64,000 bases of DNA from Defluviicoccus sp. (lineage in GTDB: Bacteria; Pseudomonadota; Alphaproteobacteria; MPNO01): assembly GCA_028820505.1 (NCBI GenBank), contig JAPPIT010000061.1, positions 19,667 through 83,666 on the forward strand. Reading direction: 5' to 3'. The position numbers were made by a program, and so were the translations under genes. This document shows, in pieces, positions 53,441 through 63,225 of this stretch. How positions within the stretch are numbered: the stretch's first letter is position 1; each line of letters starts with the position of its first letter. Under the pieces are notes generated by a model. That model made no database searches, was not told the DNA's origin, and saw only the letters and a program-made list of their open reading frames with translations.

Positions 53441-53784
53441 CGGGATCGCGCGACACCGAACGCTTCGGCCGCTGGGCGGAGCGGGTCGCGGAAATCTTTC
53501 TTGCCCTCAAGGGCTATCGAACCGTGGCCCGCCGATTCCGGTCGCCGTCGGGCGAGATCGACCTGATCGCGCGGCGCGGGCGGCTGGTGGTCTATGTCGA
53601 GGTCAAGGGACGGCGCAGCGAGCAGGTCGACGTGCGCGACCGCCAGCGCCGGCGCATCCGCCGCGCCGCCGAGCATTTCCTGAAGCTGCGCCCCGAGCTC
53701 ACCTCCTGCGATCAGCGTTTCGACGTCGTCCTGATCCGTCCCGGCGCGTTCCCGACGCATCTCGAGGACGCTTGGCGAGACTAG
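53437..53784 (+). CDS. yraN: YraN family endonuclease-like protein (UPF0102)
   Basis: 115 aa, PD-(D/E)XK nuclease-like fold, function unproven. Visible RWAERVAEIFLALKGYRTVARRF, SGEIDLIARRGRLVVYVEVKGR (catalytic-like E-x-D ... E-V-K) and RRAAEHFLKLRPEL match the family. The start is GTG 53437, overlapping rsmI. The rsmI-yraN pairing is widely conserved. Confidence 0.93.
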   Translation: MTGSRDTERFGRWAERVAEIFLALKGYRTVARRFRSPSGEIDLIARRGRLVVYVEVKGRRSEQVDVRDRQRRRIRRAAEHFLKLRPELTSCDQRFDVVLIRPGAFPTHLEDAWRD

Positions 53785-53824
53785 CCGCGGTGGGCAATAT
53801 GCCCGCCAATGAGCCTGTGATCGG

Positions 53825-54436
53825 ATGAAGCCCTTCGCACCTCCGCTCCTCCTCGCCGCGCTCGCCGTTCTGCTGGGCGGTCTGTCGGTTTCGGGTTGCG
53901 CTCCGGTCGCCATCACCGCCGGCACGGCGGTCGCTTCCGCCGCGACCGAGGAGCGCGGCGTCGAGGGCGTGGTGAGCGACACCGCGATCCGCACGGAGAT
54001 CAATGCGCGGTGGTTCGGCCACGATGTCGACATGTTCGTCGCGGTCCAACTGGAGGTCGTCGAAGGCCGCGTGCTGCTGGCGGGGCAGGTGGAAAGGCCC
54101 GAGCACCGACTCGACGCGGTCCGCCTCGCCTGGAAGGCGAACGGCGTCAAGGAGGTGATAAACGAGATCCGGATCGCCAAGGGCCGCGGCATCGACGACT
54201 ACTCGCGCGACGGCTGGATCACCGCCCAGCTCCGCGCCAGGATCCTGTTCGACAAGGAAATCGCCTCGATCAACTACTCGATCGATTGCGTGGGCCGCGT
54301 TGTCTATCTCATGGGAATAGCCCGAAGCGAGGCCGAGCACGAACGCGTCAAGGCGCATGCCCGCGACATCCCCTATGTCAAACGGGTGATCAGCCACGCG
54401 ATCCTCAAGGGCGACGAGAGGCGCAAGGCGGGATGA
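53825..54436 (+). CDS. BON-domain lipoprotein (DolP/YraP-like)
   Basis: 203 aa. The lipoprotein signal ends LSVSG-C (lipobox Cys at residue 25), so it should be anchored in a membrane facing the periplasm. Two BON domains follow: one around DTAIRTEINARWFG...LAGQVERPEHRLDAV, and a second around WITAQLRARILFDKEI...YLMGIARSEAEHERV. In E. coli the homologue (DolP, formerly YraP) is also encoded in the rsmI-yraN neighbourhood and helps outer-membrane integrity, so gene order supports the assignment. Confidence 0.9.
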   Translation: MKPFAPPLLLAALAVLLGGLSVSGCAPVAITAGTAVASAATEERGVEGVVSDTAIRTEINARWFGHDVDMFVAVQLEVVEGRVLLAGQVERPEHRLDAVRLAWKANGVKEVINEIRIAKGRGIDDYSRDGWITAQLRARILFDKEIASINYSIDCVGRVVYLMGIARSEAEHERVKAHARDIPYVKRVISHAILKGDERRKAG

Positions 54437-54508
54437 GCGGCATCCTCGGGCGGGCTACCATCCCGTCACCCCTCGCCGGGCGGCTCGATTGAAAGCGAAA
54501 GGACCGCG

Positions 54509-55462
54509 ATGAGTCTCACAGTCGCCATCCAGATGGACCCGATCGAGTCGATCGACATCGACGCCGACAGCACGTTCGTGCTGGCGCTGGAGGCGGCCCG
54601 GCGGGGCTACGCGCTTTTCCACTATCTGCCGGACAATCTCGCGTTCAGGGACGGGCGGATCTACGCCAAGGCGCGGCCGCTCGCCGTCCGCCGCAAGAAA
54701 GGCGACCATTTCACCCTGGGCGAGGAGACGGAGCTCGACCTGTCGACCGTAGACGTCGTCCTGATGCGCCAAGACCCGCCATTCGACATGGCCTACATCA
54801 CGGCGACCCATCTGCTCGAGCACATCCATCCCGGGACGCTGGTGGTCAACGACCCGGCGGAAGTGCGCAACGCCCCGGAAAAGCTCTTCGTGACCCGCTT
54901 CGACGGCCTGCTGCCGCCGACGCTGATCGCAGCCGACCGGAGAGAGATTCTCGCCTTCCGCGCCGAACACGAGGACATCGTCGTCAAGCCGCTGTTCGGC
55001 AACGGCGGCGCGGGCGTCTTTCACGTGAAGCCGGGGGACGAGAATTTGGGCTCGCTGCTCGAAATGTTCGCCGAGACCTATCGCGAGCCGATCATCGTGC
55101 AGCGCTACCTTCCCGAGATCCGCGACGGAGACAAGCGCATCATCCTGGTCGACGGCGAGCCGGTCGGCGGGGTGAGCCGGATGCCCCGAGACGGCGAGGC
55201 GCGGGCCAATTTCCACGCCGGGGGCGCGGCGAAAAAGGCGACCCTCACGCGGCGCGAACGGGACATCTGCGCGCAGATCGGGCCGGCGCTGCGCGACCGC
55301 GGGCTGGTCTTCGTCGGGATCGACGTGATCGGCGACTACCTGACCGAGATCAACGTCACCTCCCCGACCGGCATCCAGGAGATCAACCGTCTCGACGGTA
55401 TCCGGATCGAAGCGACGATTTGGGACGCGATCGAGCGCCGCTACGCCGCGACGCGGGACTAG
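54509..55462 (+). CDS. gshB: Glutathione synthetase
   Basis: 317 aa ATP-grasp ligase joining gamma-Glu-Cys and Gly. N-terminal [53 protein letters not shown] (ATP-grasp loop), [22 protein letters not shown] split by [16 protein letters not shown], and [14 protein letters not shown] are all classic GshB. The start ATG has AAAGGA upstream. The 72-base gap after the BON lipoprotein shows no clear element. Confidence 0.96.
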   Translation: MSLTVAIQMDPIESIDIDADSTFVLALEAARRGYALFHYLPDNLAFRDGRIYAKARPLAVRRKKGDHFTLGEETELDLSTVDVVLMRQDPPFDMAYITATHLLEHIHPGTLVVNDPAEVRNAPEKLFVTRFDGLLPPTLIAADRREILAFRAEHEDIVVKPLFGNGGAGVFHVKPGDENLGSLLEMFAETYREPIIVQRYLPEIRDGDKRIILVDGEPVGGVSRMPRDGEARANFHAGGAAKKATLTRRERDICAQIGPALRDRGLVFVGIDVIGDYLTEINVTSPTGIQEINRLDGIRIEATIWDAIERRYAATRD

Positions 55463-55614
55463 GCGGGCGAAGGGAGGATCGCAGCCTCGTCCGCCGGCTC
55501 GGAGAGGCCGCGCAGGCCTTCATGTCGGACCGCAAGGCGCCGCTATACGGACGATAGGATTTCCGACACATCGACTCAATTATAAGTGGCGGATGAATCC
55601 GCTATGCTGCCGCC

Positions 55615-57126
55615 ATGGTTGCGAGCATCCACACCGTCGCGTTCCACGGTATCGACGTTCTCGACATCGAGGTTCAGGTCCAGGTAGTGAGCGGGCTGCC
55701 CGCCTTCGTCGTCGTCGGACTGCCGGACAAGGCGGTCGCGGAGTCGCGGGAGCGGGTTCGCGCCGCGCTGACATCGATCGGGCTCTCGCTGCCGCCCAAG
55801 CGCATCATCGTCAACCTCTCGCCCGCCGACGTCGTCAAGGAGGGCAGTCACTTCGACCTGCCGATCGCGCTCGGTGTGCTGCTCACGATGGAGGTGCTGC
55901 CGTCCGATGCCGTCGATTCCTATGTCGCTCTCGGCGAGCTCGCCCTCGACGGTTCGATACGGCCGGTGGCGGGCGTGTTGCTGGCGGCGATGGCGGCGGC
56001 GGGCTCCGACCGGGGCATCGTCTGTCCCGCGGCGTCGGGCGGCGAGGCCGCGTTCGCCGGCGGCCTCGACGTTCTCGCGCCTCGCGGACTGATCCACCTG
56101 ATCAACCATTTCCGGGGCGTCCAGGTTCTCACCCCGCCGGAGCCGCGCCTTTCGGAGGAAACCGCGCCGGTCGCCGATCTGCGGGACATCAAGGGGCAGG
56201 AGACCGCCAAGCGCGCGCTCGAGATCGCCGCGGCGGGCGGGCACAACATGCTGATGATCGGGCCGCCGGGAGCGGGCAAGTCGATGCTCGCCTCGCGCCT
56301 TCCCGGCATCCTGCCGCCGCTCGACCCCGCGGAGACGCTCGAGATTTCGATGATCCACTCCGTCGCCGGCGCGATCGCGGGAGGCACGCTGTCCCGGAGC
56401 CGGCCGTTCCGCGACCCGCACCACACCGCCTCCAGCGCGGCCATCGTGGGCGGAGGCCAGCGCGCGCGGCCGGGCGAAGTCTCGCTCGCGCATAACGGCG
56501 TGCTGTTCCTCGACGAGCTGCCGGAGTTCCAGCGCCCCGCGCTGGAAGCGCTGCGCCAGCCCATCGAGACCGGCAAGGCGGTGATCGCGCGCGCCAACGG
56601 CCATGTCAGCTACCCGGCGCGATTCCAGCTCGTCGCCGCGATGAACCCGTGCCGGTGCGGCTGGCTCGACGACCCGGCCCAGGCCTGCAGCCGGGCGCCC
56701 CGCTGCGCCGCCGACTATCAGGCGCGCATCTCGGGGCCGCTCTTCGACCGGATCGACATCCACATCGACGTGCCGGCGGTCGATGTCGCGGATCTCGCCC
56801 TGCCCCCGCCCGCGGAGGGCTCCGCCGAGATCGCCGCACGGGTCAACGCCGCCCGCGCGGTGCAGAAAACCCGGTACGCGGACGCCGGCCTCCGCACCAA
56901 CGCGGAGGCGGAGGGTGAGATTCTCGAGGCCGCCGCTTCTCCGGATGCCGAGGGCAAGGCGCTTCTCGTCCGGGCCGCGGAAGGTCTCAAGCTGACCGCG
57001 CGGGGGTATCACCGGGTGCTGAGGGTCGCCCGCACGATCGCCGATCTCGACGGCGCCGGCTCGGTGGGCCGTCCGCATATCGCGGAGGCGCTGAGCTACC
57101 GCCGGGTGGCATCCGCCGCTGCGTAG
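55615..57126 (+). CDS. comM: ComM/YifB-family Mg-chelatase-like ATPase
   Basis: 503 aa. The N-terminal Lon-like ChlI domain (VASIHTVAFHGIDVLDIEVQ ... GLPDKAVAESRERVRAAL, LPPKRIIVNLSPADVVKEG) is followed by an AAA+ domain with Walker A GPPGAGKSML and Walker B VLFLDELPEF. A C-terminal region has NPCRCGWLDDP...C..C (likely zinc) and the winged GYHRVLRVARTIADL. ComM homologues are helicases that extend branch migration during natural transformation; whether this species is competent is unknown. Confidence 0.93.
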   Translation: MVASIHTVAFHGIDVLDIEVQVQVVSGLPAFVVVGLPDKAVAESRERVRAALTSIGLSLPPKRIIVNLSPADVVKEGSHFDLPIALGVLLTMEVLPSDAVDSYVALGELALDGSIRPVAGVLLAAMAAAGSDRGIVCPAASGGEAAFAGGLDVLAPRGLIHLINHFRGVQVLTPPEPRLSEETAPVADLRDIKGQETAKRALEIAAAGGHNMLMIGPPGAGKSMLASRLPGILPPLDPAETLEISMIHSVAGAIAGGTLSRSRPFRDPHHTASSAAIVGGGQRARPGEVSLAHNGVLFLDELPEFQRPALEALRQPIETGKAVIARANGHVSYPARFQLVAAMNPCRCGWLDDPAQACSRAPRCAADYQARISGPLFDRIDIHIDVPAVDVADLALPPPAEGSAEIAARVNAARAVQKTRYADAGLRTNAEAEGEILEAAASPDAEGKALLVRAAEGLKLTARGYHRVLRVARTIADLDGAGSVGRPHIAEALSYRRVASAAA

Positions 57127-57197
57127 CGCTTCGCCTCTTGGCAATCGCCCCGTTTCGGCGCAGTGTTACGCCAACGGGAAAGCTCGAGGAGGGTGAG

Positions 57198-57722
57198 ATG
57201 GCGAAGCGCATCGTCTCGATGGACGAAATGCTCGACCGGACAGCGAAGTTCGACGAACTCAAGCCCAGCAAGATGGCATTTCTGGACACCAAGATTCCGG
57301 GCCATGAGCGCGACATCTTCAACGTGATCGGCGAAGGCGTGACCGAGGACCCCTCGCTCACGCCCGCGATCACGGCGGTGCAGGATTTCAACGTCACCTA
57401 TGTCGGGGCCGAGCCCGGCAAGGGGGCGGCGCTCCATTCGCATACGACGGTCGAGGTGTTCATTTCGATGTCGGGCCGCTGGTCGGTGTTCTGGGGCGAC
57501 GACGGCGAGAACGAGGTGATCCTGGAACCCTGGGACGTGGTGTCCGTCCCCACCGAAGTCATGCGCGGCTTCAGGAACGTGGGCGACGAGCACGGCTATC
57601 TGATGGCGATCCTCGGCGGGACCGATGCCGGGCGGGTCGCATGGGCCCAGCGCGTGCTGGACCGGGCGTCGGAATCCGGCCTCAGCCTGGACGCCGACGG
57701 GAACGTGGTCGAGGCCGCCTAG
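57198..57722 (+). CDS. Cupin-domain protein
   Basis: 174 aa. The single cupin barrel has the metal-site pattern GAALHSHTTVEVFISMSGRW (HxHxxxxE) and a distal motif WDVVSVPTEVMRGFRNVGDEHGY. GGAGG lies 7-11 bases before ATG 57198. It precedes the flavin monooxygenase gene by 43 bases and may act in the same pathway, for example as a small dioxygenase or a sugar/aromatic-binding protein. The specific function is not recognisable. Confidence 0.82.
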   Translation: MAKRIVSMDEMLDRTAKFDELKPSKMAFLDTKIPGHERDIFNVIGEGVTEDPSLTPAITAVQDFNVTYVGAEPGKGAALHSHTTVEVFISMSGRWSVFWGDDGENEVILEPWDVVSVPTEVMRGFRNVGDEHGYLMAILGGTDAGRVAWAQRVLDRASESGLSLDADGNVVEAA

Positions 57723-57765
57723 ACCGGGTTTCCCGCCCGCCCGCGTTCCGCGCGAGACAGACGGC

Positions 57766-58926
57766 TTGCGGCCGGGTCGCGCGGAGATCGCGGGCGGCGG
57801 GTTCGGCGGACTCGTCGCCGCGGCGGCGCTCGCGGAGCGCGGCTGGTCGGTCCGCCTTCACGAACGGCGCGGCGCCATCGACGCCGAGGGCTACGGGATC
57901 GCCGTCCAGCCCAACATGATGCTGATCTTCAGGGCGCTCGGGATCGCCGGGGAGGTGATCGCCGGAGGCGCGCGGATCGACCGGCGCGACTCGCTCGACG
58001 GCGCGGGGAACGTGGTGCTGACCCGCAAGACCGAGCGCAGCCCGTACCGCATCGACCGGCGACACATCGTGCGCCTGCTCGCCCGCCGCGCGGCCGAGGC
58101 GGGCGCGGAGATCAGGCTGAACTCGCCCGTCACCGGCATCTCTCCCGACGGAACCGTCGCACTCGGCGACGACGGCCGGACCGGCGGCGATCTCATCGTG
58201 CTTGCCGACGGGGCGGGATCGTCGCTTCGCGCCTCTCTCGGCCTGCTCAGGCATCAAATCTGGCAGCGCGACGGCGCGGTCAGGGTCACCATCCCCCGCA
58301 CGGAAGAGGAAATCGCGGAGGACGCGGTCTCGGGCACGGTGATGATCGAGGCCTGGGCGGACAACCGCCGGGTGCTCTACTGCCCGGTCAACGACGCCGA
58401 GAATTACGTCCTGCTGGGTTCTCTGACCGACGACGAGGCGGGGAAGGCGACGCCGATAGACCCAGACGTCTGGTCGCGGTCCTTTCCCGGGTTGCGCGAC
58501 TTCCTCGTCCGCGTCGCCGCGGACGCGGACTGGGACGAGGCCCGCTGGGCGCAATTCCAGACCGTGCGCCTCGAGCGATGGTGGAAGGGCCGGGTGGCGG
58601 TGCTGGGGGATGCCGCGCACGCGATGCCGCCCTATCTGGCCCAAGGCGCGGGCCACGCGATGATGAACGCGCTGGGGCTCGCGGTCGCGCTCGACGAGGA
58701 ACCGGACCTGTCTTCGGCGTTCCGCGCGTGGGAGCGGCGCGAGCGCCCCGTCACCGAGCACACCCAGCGGTGGACGCGGATCTACGGCAACACGATCTTC
58801 CTGCCCCGTCTCCTCAAGCGGATGTCGATCGCCGCCGAACGGCGCATCCCCTGGATCGGCAGGCAATATCTGCACGCGGCGCACGTCGTCCCGACCGGCT
58901 GCGCCCATCTGGCCGCGGGCGACTGA
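57766..58926 (+). CDS. FAD-dependent monooxygenase (aromatic hydroxylase type)
   Basis: 386 aa class A flavin hydroxylase. The N-terminal dinucleotide motif is IAGGGFGGLVAAAALAERG, the DG motif is LIVLADGAGSSLRASLG, and the GD motif is VAVLGDAAHAMPPYLAQGAG, which binds FAD ribose. It resembles 3-hydroxybenzoate/salicylate-type hydroxylases. No ATG gives the conserved start; TTG 57766 yields MRPGRAEIAGGG and is my choice, although the ribosome-binding site is weak. It converges with the dioxygenase beta gene. Probably part of aromatic catabolism. Confidence 0.85.
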   Translation: MRPGRAEIAGGGFGGLVAAAALAERGWSVRLHERRGAIDAEGYGIAVQPNMMLIFRALGIAGEVIAGGARIDRRDSLDGAGNVVLTRKTERSPYRIDRRHIVRLLARRAAEAGAEIRLNSPVTGISPDGTVALGDDGRTGGDLIVLADGAGSSLRASLGLLRHQIWQRDGAVRVTIPRTEEEIAEDAVSGTVMIEAWADNRRVLYCPVNDAENYVLLGSLTDDEAGKATPIDPDVWSRSFPGLRDFLVRVAADADWDEARWAQFQTVRLERWWKGRVAVLGDAAHAMPPYLAQGAGHAMMNALGLAVALDEEPDLSSAFRAWERRERPVTEHTQRWTRIYGNTIFLPRLLKRMSIAAERRIPWIGRQYLHAAHVVPTGCAHLAAGD

Positions 58927-58929
58927 GTC

Positions 58930-59511
58930 TCAGAGGACGATCGACGGGTTCCGGAGGTTCTGGTCGTAGTCGATCAAATTGACCTGCTTGACCAGGATCT
59001 TCCAGTGCGTGGTCATGTCGCGCAGCCGGTGGCCCGCCCAGCCGGCCCAGCTTCGGGTCTCGCCGGCGCGGAACTCGACCGTCAGGAAATTGGACCGGAC
59101 CATCACGATTTCCGGGTCCGGCGTCGAGAACGGCTCGATGTTGGAGACCATCCTCGTCGTCCGGGAGCCCGGGCGCTGCGACCAGGCCTCGCCGGTCTGC
59201 AGGCGGAATATGCGGTCCTCCAGCCGGCGGCGGTCGTCGAAGGCGATGGCGATCTCGCGGCGGGGGTCGCCGTCCCGCGTTCCCGGCACCCAGTAGATGC
59301 ATTCGCGCGCGAACAGCCCGAGCCAGTCGTCGAGCCGGTCCGTGTCCAGGAGCCGCGCCTCCTCGGCCAGGAACCGGGCGCACGAATCGCGCAGCGCGGA
59401 GTCGGTTATCGCCCGTTCGGGTGTCTGCCAGCCGGAAAAATCCTCGACCAGCGCGGCGTAGAAATCGTCGCTGACATAATACGAGCTGGTCGAAGGGTCG
59501 GGCGCGTCCAC
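58930..59511 (-). CDS. Aromatic-ring-hydroxylating dioxygenase, beta subunit
   Basis: 193 aa, NTF2-like beta subunit of a Rieske non-haem iron oxygenase; structural, no catalytic metal. The pattern FLAEEARLLDTDRLDDWLGL, IYWVPGTR, FDDRRRLEDRIFRLQTGEAW, SNIEPF and DMTTHWKILVKQVNLIDYDQN is typical. The start is GTG 59511, 10 bases after the alpha subunit gene. Confidence 0.92.
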   Translation of the reverse strand: MDAPDPSTSSYYVSDDFYAALVEDFSGWQTPERAITDSALRDSCARFLAEEARLLDTDRLDDWLGLFARECIYWVPGTRDGDPRREIAIAFDDRRRLEDRIFRLQTGEAWSQRPGSRTTRMVSNIEPFSTPDPEIVMVRSNFLTVEFRAGETRSWAGWAGHRLRDMTTHWKILVKQVNLIDYDQNLRNPSIVL

Positions 59512-59521
59512 GTGCAGCCCC

Positions 59522-60889
59522 TCAAACGGCGCGCGCGATCGCGATGCGGGGCTCGGCCGTCATCAGCCTCTTCCACTCCCTCATGTGCTCGCGCATGAAC
59601 ACCTCGTCGGTGGGCGGTCCCGTGATGACGCCGTCGTCGTCCACCTGGAAACGGTCCGGGATGCCGAGCCCGCGATGCATGTAGACCCATTCGTCCTCCT
59701 CCGCCTGGAAGCCCACCTGGATCTGCTCGAAATTCACCAGATCGTCGACCTCGCCGAAATTCGGGAAGGATTCCTGCGTGCGCATGCGGAGCGCGTTGAT
59801 GGCGTCCACCGTCCCTTCGAGGTCGCCGTCCTCGTCCACCACGGCGGTGCCGTACCAGGTGGTATCGGTCTCGTCGACCGAGACGGGCGTCGACACCTGG
59901 ATGTGGTTGCCGAGGATGTGGAGGTTGGGGAAGACGTTGATGTTCACCGGCTCGGACGAGGCGAGGTCGAGCGCGCGGTCGGCCTTGTCGCCGAGGCGCT
60001 GACGGAGCGAGGCCTCGAAATGCTCCATGCCGGGGTGCGGGCCCTCGATCTCCCACAGCGCGCCGGGCCGGTCTTCCACGTTGGGCCGCTTGTCCTTGAA
60101 GTGGTGGCCGTTGCCGAAATAGCGCACGTACATCGGCGCGTTGTCGGGGTTGCTCTTGTAGAACGCCATCCCCTTGTCGCCGTCCTCGTCGAAGCGGTTC
60201 TCCATCGCGAGCAGCGAGCGGTGCGAGAACACGACGTGGTAGCCGTCGGCCGAGTTGTCGTAGAGCAGCTTCCAGTTGCCCTTGAACTTGAGCCGGTTGG
60301 CCTCGCACAGGACCACCTTGCCGCCGGGGTGCCGGTCGAGCCATTCGTCGAGCGGTCCGGCGACTCCGCCGAGATAGTCGATGAGCGGAGGCGCATCGAG
60401 ATTGAGCGTGCCGAACACGAAGCCGCGGTAGCTCTCCACCCGCGGAACCTGGGCGAGGTTGAACTTCTCGTCGTCGAAATTGTCCGCGTAGCCGTCCGGC
60501 CAGGGCACGCCGTTCAACTTGCCCGTGTTGAGGAACGTCCAGCCGTGATAGCCGCATTGGAACGACTTCGCCGAGCCGCGCGCCTCGCGGCAGACGGTCG
60601 AGCCGCGATGGGTACAGCGATTGTAGAGCGCGCGCAGCACGCCTTCGGAATCGCGCACCAGAATGAGAGGCCGGCGCCCCATGCGGGTGGCGACGAAGTC
60701 GTTGGGCGCCGGGATCTGGCTCTCATGGCCGAGATAGACCCAGACCGCGCCGAAGATCCTGGTCATCTCCTCGTCGAAGATCCGGGGATCGGTGTAGAGG
60801 ACGCGATGCACCCGATCCTCGAACACCAGCTTGTCGTAGTCCCAGGCCGGCCCGGACGCCGTCCCGTCGATCGATCGCAGCCCGGTCAT
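59522..60889 (-). CDS. Aromatic-ring-hydroxylating dioxygenase, alpha subunit
   Basis: 455 aa. The Rieske [2Fe-2S] site is Cys92-x-His94 (CTHRGSTVC) and Cys112-x2-His115 (QCGYHGW). The catalytic domain has the mononuclear iron facial triad region (NWKLLYDNSADGYHVVFSH, with Asp before the His pair). ATG 60889 is preferred over the longer frame to 60928 because GGGGAG lies 7 bases upstream. It forms an operon with the beta subunit and the GS-like ligase. Combined context suggests oxygenation of an amine or a glutamylated aromatic. No ferredoxin or reductase gene is in the window. Confidence 0.93.
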   Translation of the reverse strand: MTGLRSIDGTASGPAWDYDKLVFEDRVHRVLYTDPRIFDEEMTRIFGAVWVYLGHESQIPAPNDFVATRMGRRPLILVRDSEGVLRALYNRCTHRGSTVCREARGSAKSFQCGYHGWTFLNTGKLNGVPWPDGYADNFDDEKFNLAQVPRVESYRGFVFGTLNLDAPPLIDYLGGVAGPLDEWLDRHPGGKVVLCEANRLKFKGNWKLLYDNSADGYHVVFSHRSLLAMENRFDEDGDKGMAFYKSNPDNAPMYVRYFGNGHHFKDKRPNVEDRPGALWEIEGPHPGMEHFEASLRQRLGDKADRALDLASSEPVNINVFPNLHILGNHIQVSTPVSVDETDTTWYGTAVVDEDGDLEGTVDAINALRMRTQESFPNFGEVDDLVNFEQIQVGFQAEEDEWVYMHRGLGIPDRFQVDDDGVITGPPTDEVFMREHMREWKRLMTAEPRIAIARAV

Positions 60890-60914
60890 CGTCTTTCTCC
60901 CCGCCGCGACGCGT

Positions 60915-62423
60915 TCAGAAGAAGTCAAAATACTCGTTCTGCTCCCACTCGGTCACCTGATTGATCTCCCGGTGGCCGTCCCGGTCGATCCCGTATTGCC
61001 GGAACCGGTCGAGCTCGGCGCGCTTGAGGGCGATGAAATAGTCGACGAACAGGTCGCCGAAATCGCGCCGGAACAGGGTCGAGCCGTCGAGCGCCCGAAG
61101 CGCGGCATCGAGATCGGAGGGCAGCATCGCGCGCTCGGCGTCGTAGGGGGCGTGGTCTTCCGACGGCGCGGCGAGGCCCCGGTCGATGCCGTCGAGGCCG
61201 GCAGCGATCTGGGATGCGACATAGAGATAGGGGTTGGCGGCGGGCTCGCCGGCGCGGTTTTCGAGCCGCGTCCCGGGATCGCCGTCGCCGCCGATCACGC
61301 GGATCATCGCGCCCCGCTGGTCGACCCCCCAGCCGGCCCGGTCGGGCGCCAGGGAGTTGGCGCGGAAGCGGCGGTAGCCGTTGACCGTCGGCGTGACGAA
61401 GGCGCTGGCGGCGCCGGCGTGCTCGATCAGCCCGGCCAGCAGCGACTGCCCGAGCGGCGAAAGCGCGCGGTTGCCGTCCGCCGGCACCAGCAGGTTCTCT
61501 CCGGTACCGGCGTCGGCGAGGGATTGGTGGAGGTGCCAGCCGCTCGCGAAATGGCCCTCGAAGGCCGGGCGGCACATGAACGTCGCGGCGTAACCCATGC
61601 GGCGGCAGACCTGCCGGGTGGCGGTGCGGAAGAGCGCCATGTCGTCGGCCGCGCGCCCGGCGTCGTCGGCCTCGAAGGTGCATTCGACCTGTCCCGGGCC
61701 GAATTCGTTTTCCAGCGAGCGCAGTTTCAGCCCGAGCCCCTCGAATGCGTCGAACAGGGCATCGAACACCGGCTGCACGATGTCGAGATTGGTCTCGGAG
61801 TGGTACGAGAAGCCGGGCTCGATCGCCGTGGTGGGAAGCGGCCGCCCGCGCCTGCCCTGGTGCGCGACCTCGGCGTCGGAGAGCCGGTCGTCCTCGATCC
61901 GCCGCAGATACCACTCGACCTCGATGCCGACAATCATGCGCCATCCGCGCTCCTCGAGCCGCGCGCGCTGGGTCTCCAGAACCCGGCGGGTCGAGAAAGG
62001 GAACGGCTTGCCGCCGCGGAAATACGGATCGCCCAGCATCCAGCCGACGCCCGGAGCCCAGGGCAGCACGCGAAACGTGGTGGGGTCCGGGACCAGCACC
62101 AGGTTGGGCGAGCCCGTCATCTCGTCCAGGCCCATCCCGCCGCCCTGCGTGAACGAGGCGAAGACCCGCCCGCCAGAGGCATCGAGCGTCGAGGTGGCAA
62201 CGTTGATGTTGTAGCCGTCGACCAGCGCCTTCCGGAGCGCGCCGAGAGTGACGGCTTTCGCCCGGACCGCGCCGTGGCTGTCGACCCAGGCGAGGCGGAC
62301 CAGCCGGAGGCCGTCGACCTCGACCCGGCGCAATACCTCCGACGCGGCCTCCGCCTGCGCATCGCCCCACAGCCCGTGGCGGGCGATGAAGCCGTCCCGC
62401 TCAGATGAAGCTCGACCCGCCAT
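60915..62423 (-). CDS. Glutamine-synthetase-like (gamma-glutamyl amide) ligase
   Basis: 502 aa. Glutamine-synthetase fold: N-terminal beta-grasp part (LRLVRLAWVDSHGAVRAKAV), then catalytic IVGIEVEWYL, ENEFGPGQVECTFE (Glu ligands), GSGWHLHQSL-type ASGWHLHQSL (His ligand), and RRFRANSLAPDRAGWGVDQRGAMIRV with LENRAGEPAANPYLY (Arg/Glu of the active site). It is nearer the PuuA/GlnT-like amine ligases than true GlnA: there is no adenylylation-loop Tyr motif. The product could be a gamma-glutamylated amine, which in aniline-type pathways is the Rieske enzyme's substrate (established for anilines; here inference). Confidence 0.85.
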   Translation of the reverse strand: MAGRASSERDGFIARHGLWGDAQAEAASEVLRRVEVDGLRLVRLAWVDSHGAVRAKAVTLGALRKALVDGYNINVATSTLDASGGRVFASFTQGGGMGLDEMTGSPNLVLVPDPTTFRVLPWAPGVGWMLGDPYFRGGKPFPFSTRRVLETQRARLEERGWRMIVGIEVEWYLRRIEDDRLSDAEVAHQGRRGRPLPTTAIEPGFSYHSETNLDIVQPVFDALFDAFEGLGLKLRSLENEFGPGQVECTFEADDAGRAADDMALFRTATRQVCRRMGYAATFMCRPAFEGHFASGWHLHQSLADAGTGENLLVPADGNRALSPLGQSLLAGLIEHAGAASAFVTPTVNGYRRFRANSLAPDRAGWGVDQRGAMIRVIGGDGDPGTRLENRAGEPAANPYLYVASQIAAGLDGIDRGLAAPSEDHAPYDAERAMLPSDLDAALRALDGSTLFRRDFGDLFVDYFIALKRAELDRFRQYGIDRDGHREINQVTEWEQNEYFDFF

Positions 62424-63225
62424 CGACGACGAGATTCTGTCCGCTGATGTAGCCCGCCTCGTCGGAGCAGATGAACAGCATCGCCTTGGCGAGGTCGTGG
62501 ATCGTCCCCTGGCGCGGCAGCGCCTGCGCCCGGGTCATGGTCTCGAACATGTGCCGGGGCACCGAGGGGCGTTCGATTTCGGTCTGCATCACCCCCGGCC
62601 AGAAGGTGTTGACGGTGATGCCCCAGGGGCCCAGCTCGCGCGCCATCGACCGCGACATGCCGACCATCGCCGACTTGGACGTGATGTAGTGGAGGTAGTT
62701 GGGGCGCCCCTTAACATGGGTGCCGGACGAGACGTTGATGATCCGTCCCCAGCCGGCTTGCATCATCGCCGGAACCACGGCGCGGGCGCACAGCATGGAC
62801 CCGGTGATGTTGACGTGCATCGCCGCCTTCCACTCCTCGACAGGGAGCTCCCAGAACGGCGCCATGGTGATGCGCGAGAAGACGGCGGCGTTGTTGATCA
62901 GGATGTCGATCCGGCCGAACGCGTCCAGCGTCCTGGCCGCCATCGCCGCGACCGAGTCCTCGTCGCCCACGTCGGTCTCCAGCGCGAGCGCGGGCCCGTG
63001 CTCCCGCTCGACCTCGTCGGCCACGCGCCTTGCGTTAGTCCCGTCGATCTCGGCGATCACCGGGATCGCGCCCTGGGCGGCGAAATAGTGCGCGTAGCCC
63101 CGCCCGATCCCCTGACCGCCGCCGGTTACGATGACGACCCGGCCGGCGAGGCTCGCATAGCTCGCGGTCCTGTCGACGTCGATCCGCGTGTAGTCGACGT
63201 TGCCGATTTCGGTATCGTCGTCCAT
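62401..63225 (-). CDS. SDR-family oxidoreductase
   Basis: 274 aa. The Rossmann motif is VVIVTGGGQGIGRGYA, then NNAAVF (NNAG motif), INVSSGTH (Ser), YLHYITSK (Tyr-x3-Lys catalytic pair) and a C-terminal GQNLVVDGGSSF. NAD is likely from Asp/Glu after strand 2 (VIAEIDG). It overlaps the GS-like ligase and the DsbA-like gene (TGATG), so the set is translationally coupled. The substrate is unknown; such SDRs oxidise cis-dihydrodiols after Rieske dioxygenases. Confidence 0.9.
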   Translation of the reverse strand: MDDDTEIGNVDYTRIDVDRTASYASLAGRVVIVTGGGQGIGRGYAHYFAAQGAIPVIAEIDGTNARRVADEVEREHGPALALETDVGDEDSVAAMAARTLDAFGRIDILINNAAVFSRITMAPFWELPVEEWKAAMHVNITGSMLCARAVVPAMMQAGWGRIINVSSGTHVKGRPNYLHYITSKSAMVGMSRSMARELGPWGITVNTFWPGVMQTEIERPSVPRHMFETMTRAQALPRQGTIHDLAKAMLFICSDEAGYISGQNLVVDGGSSFI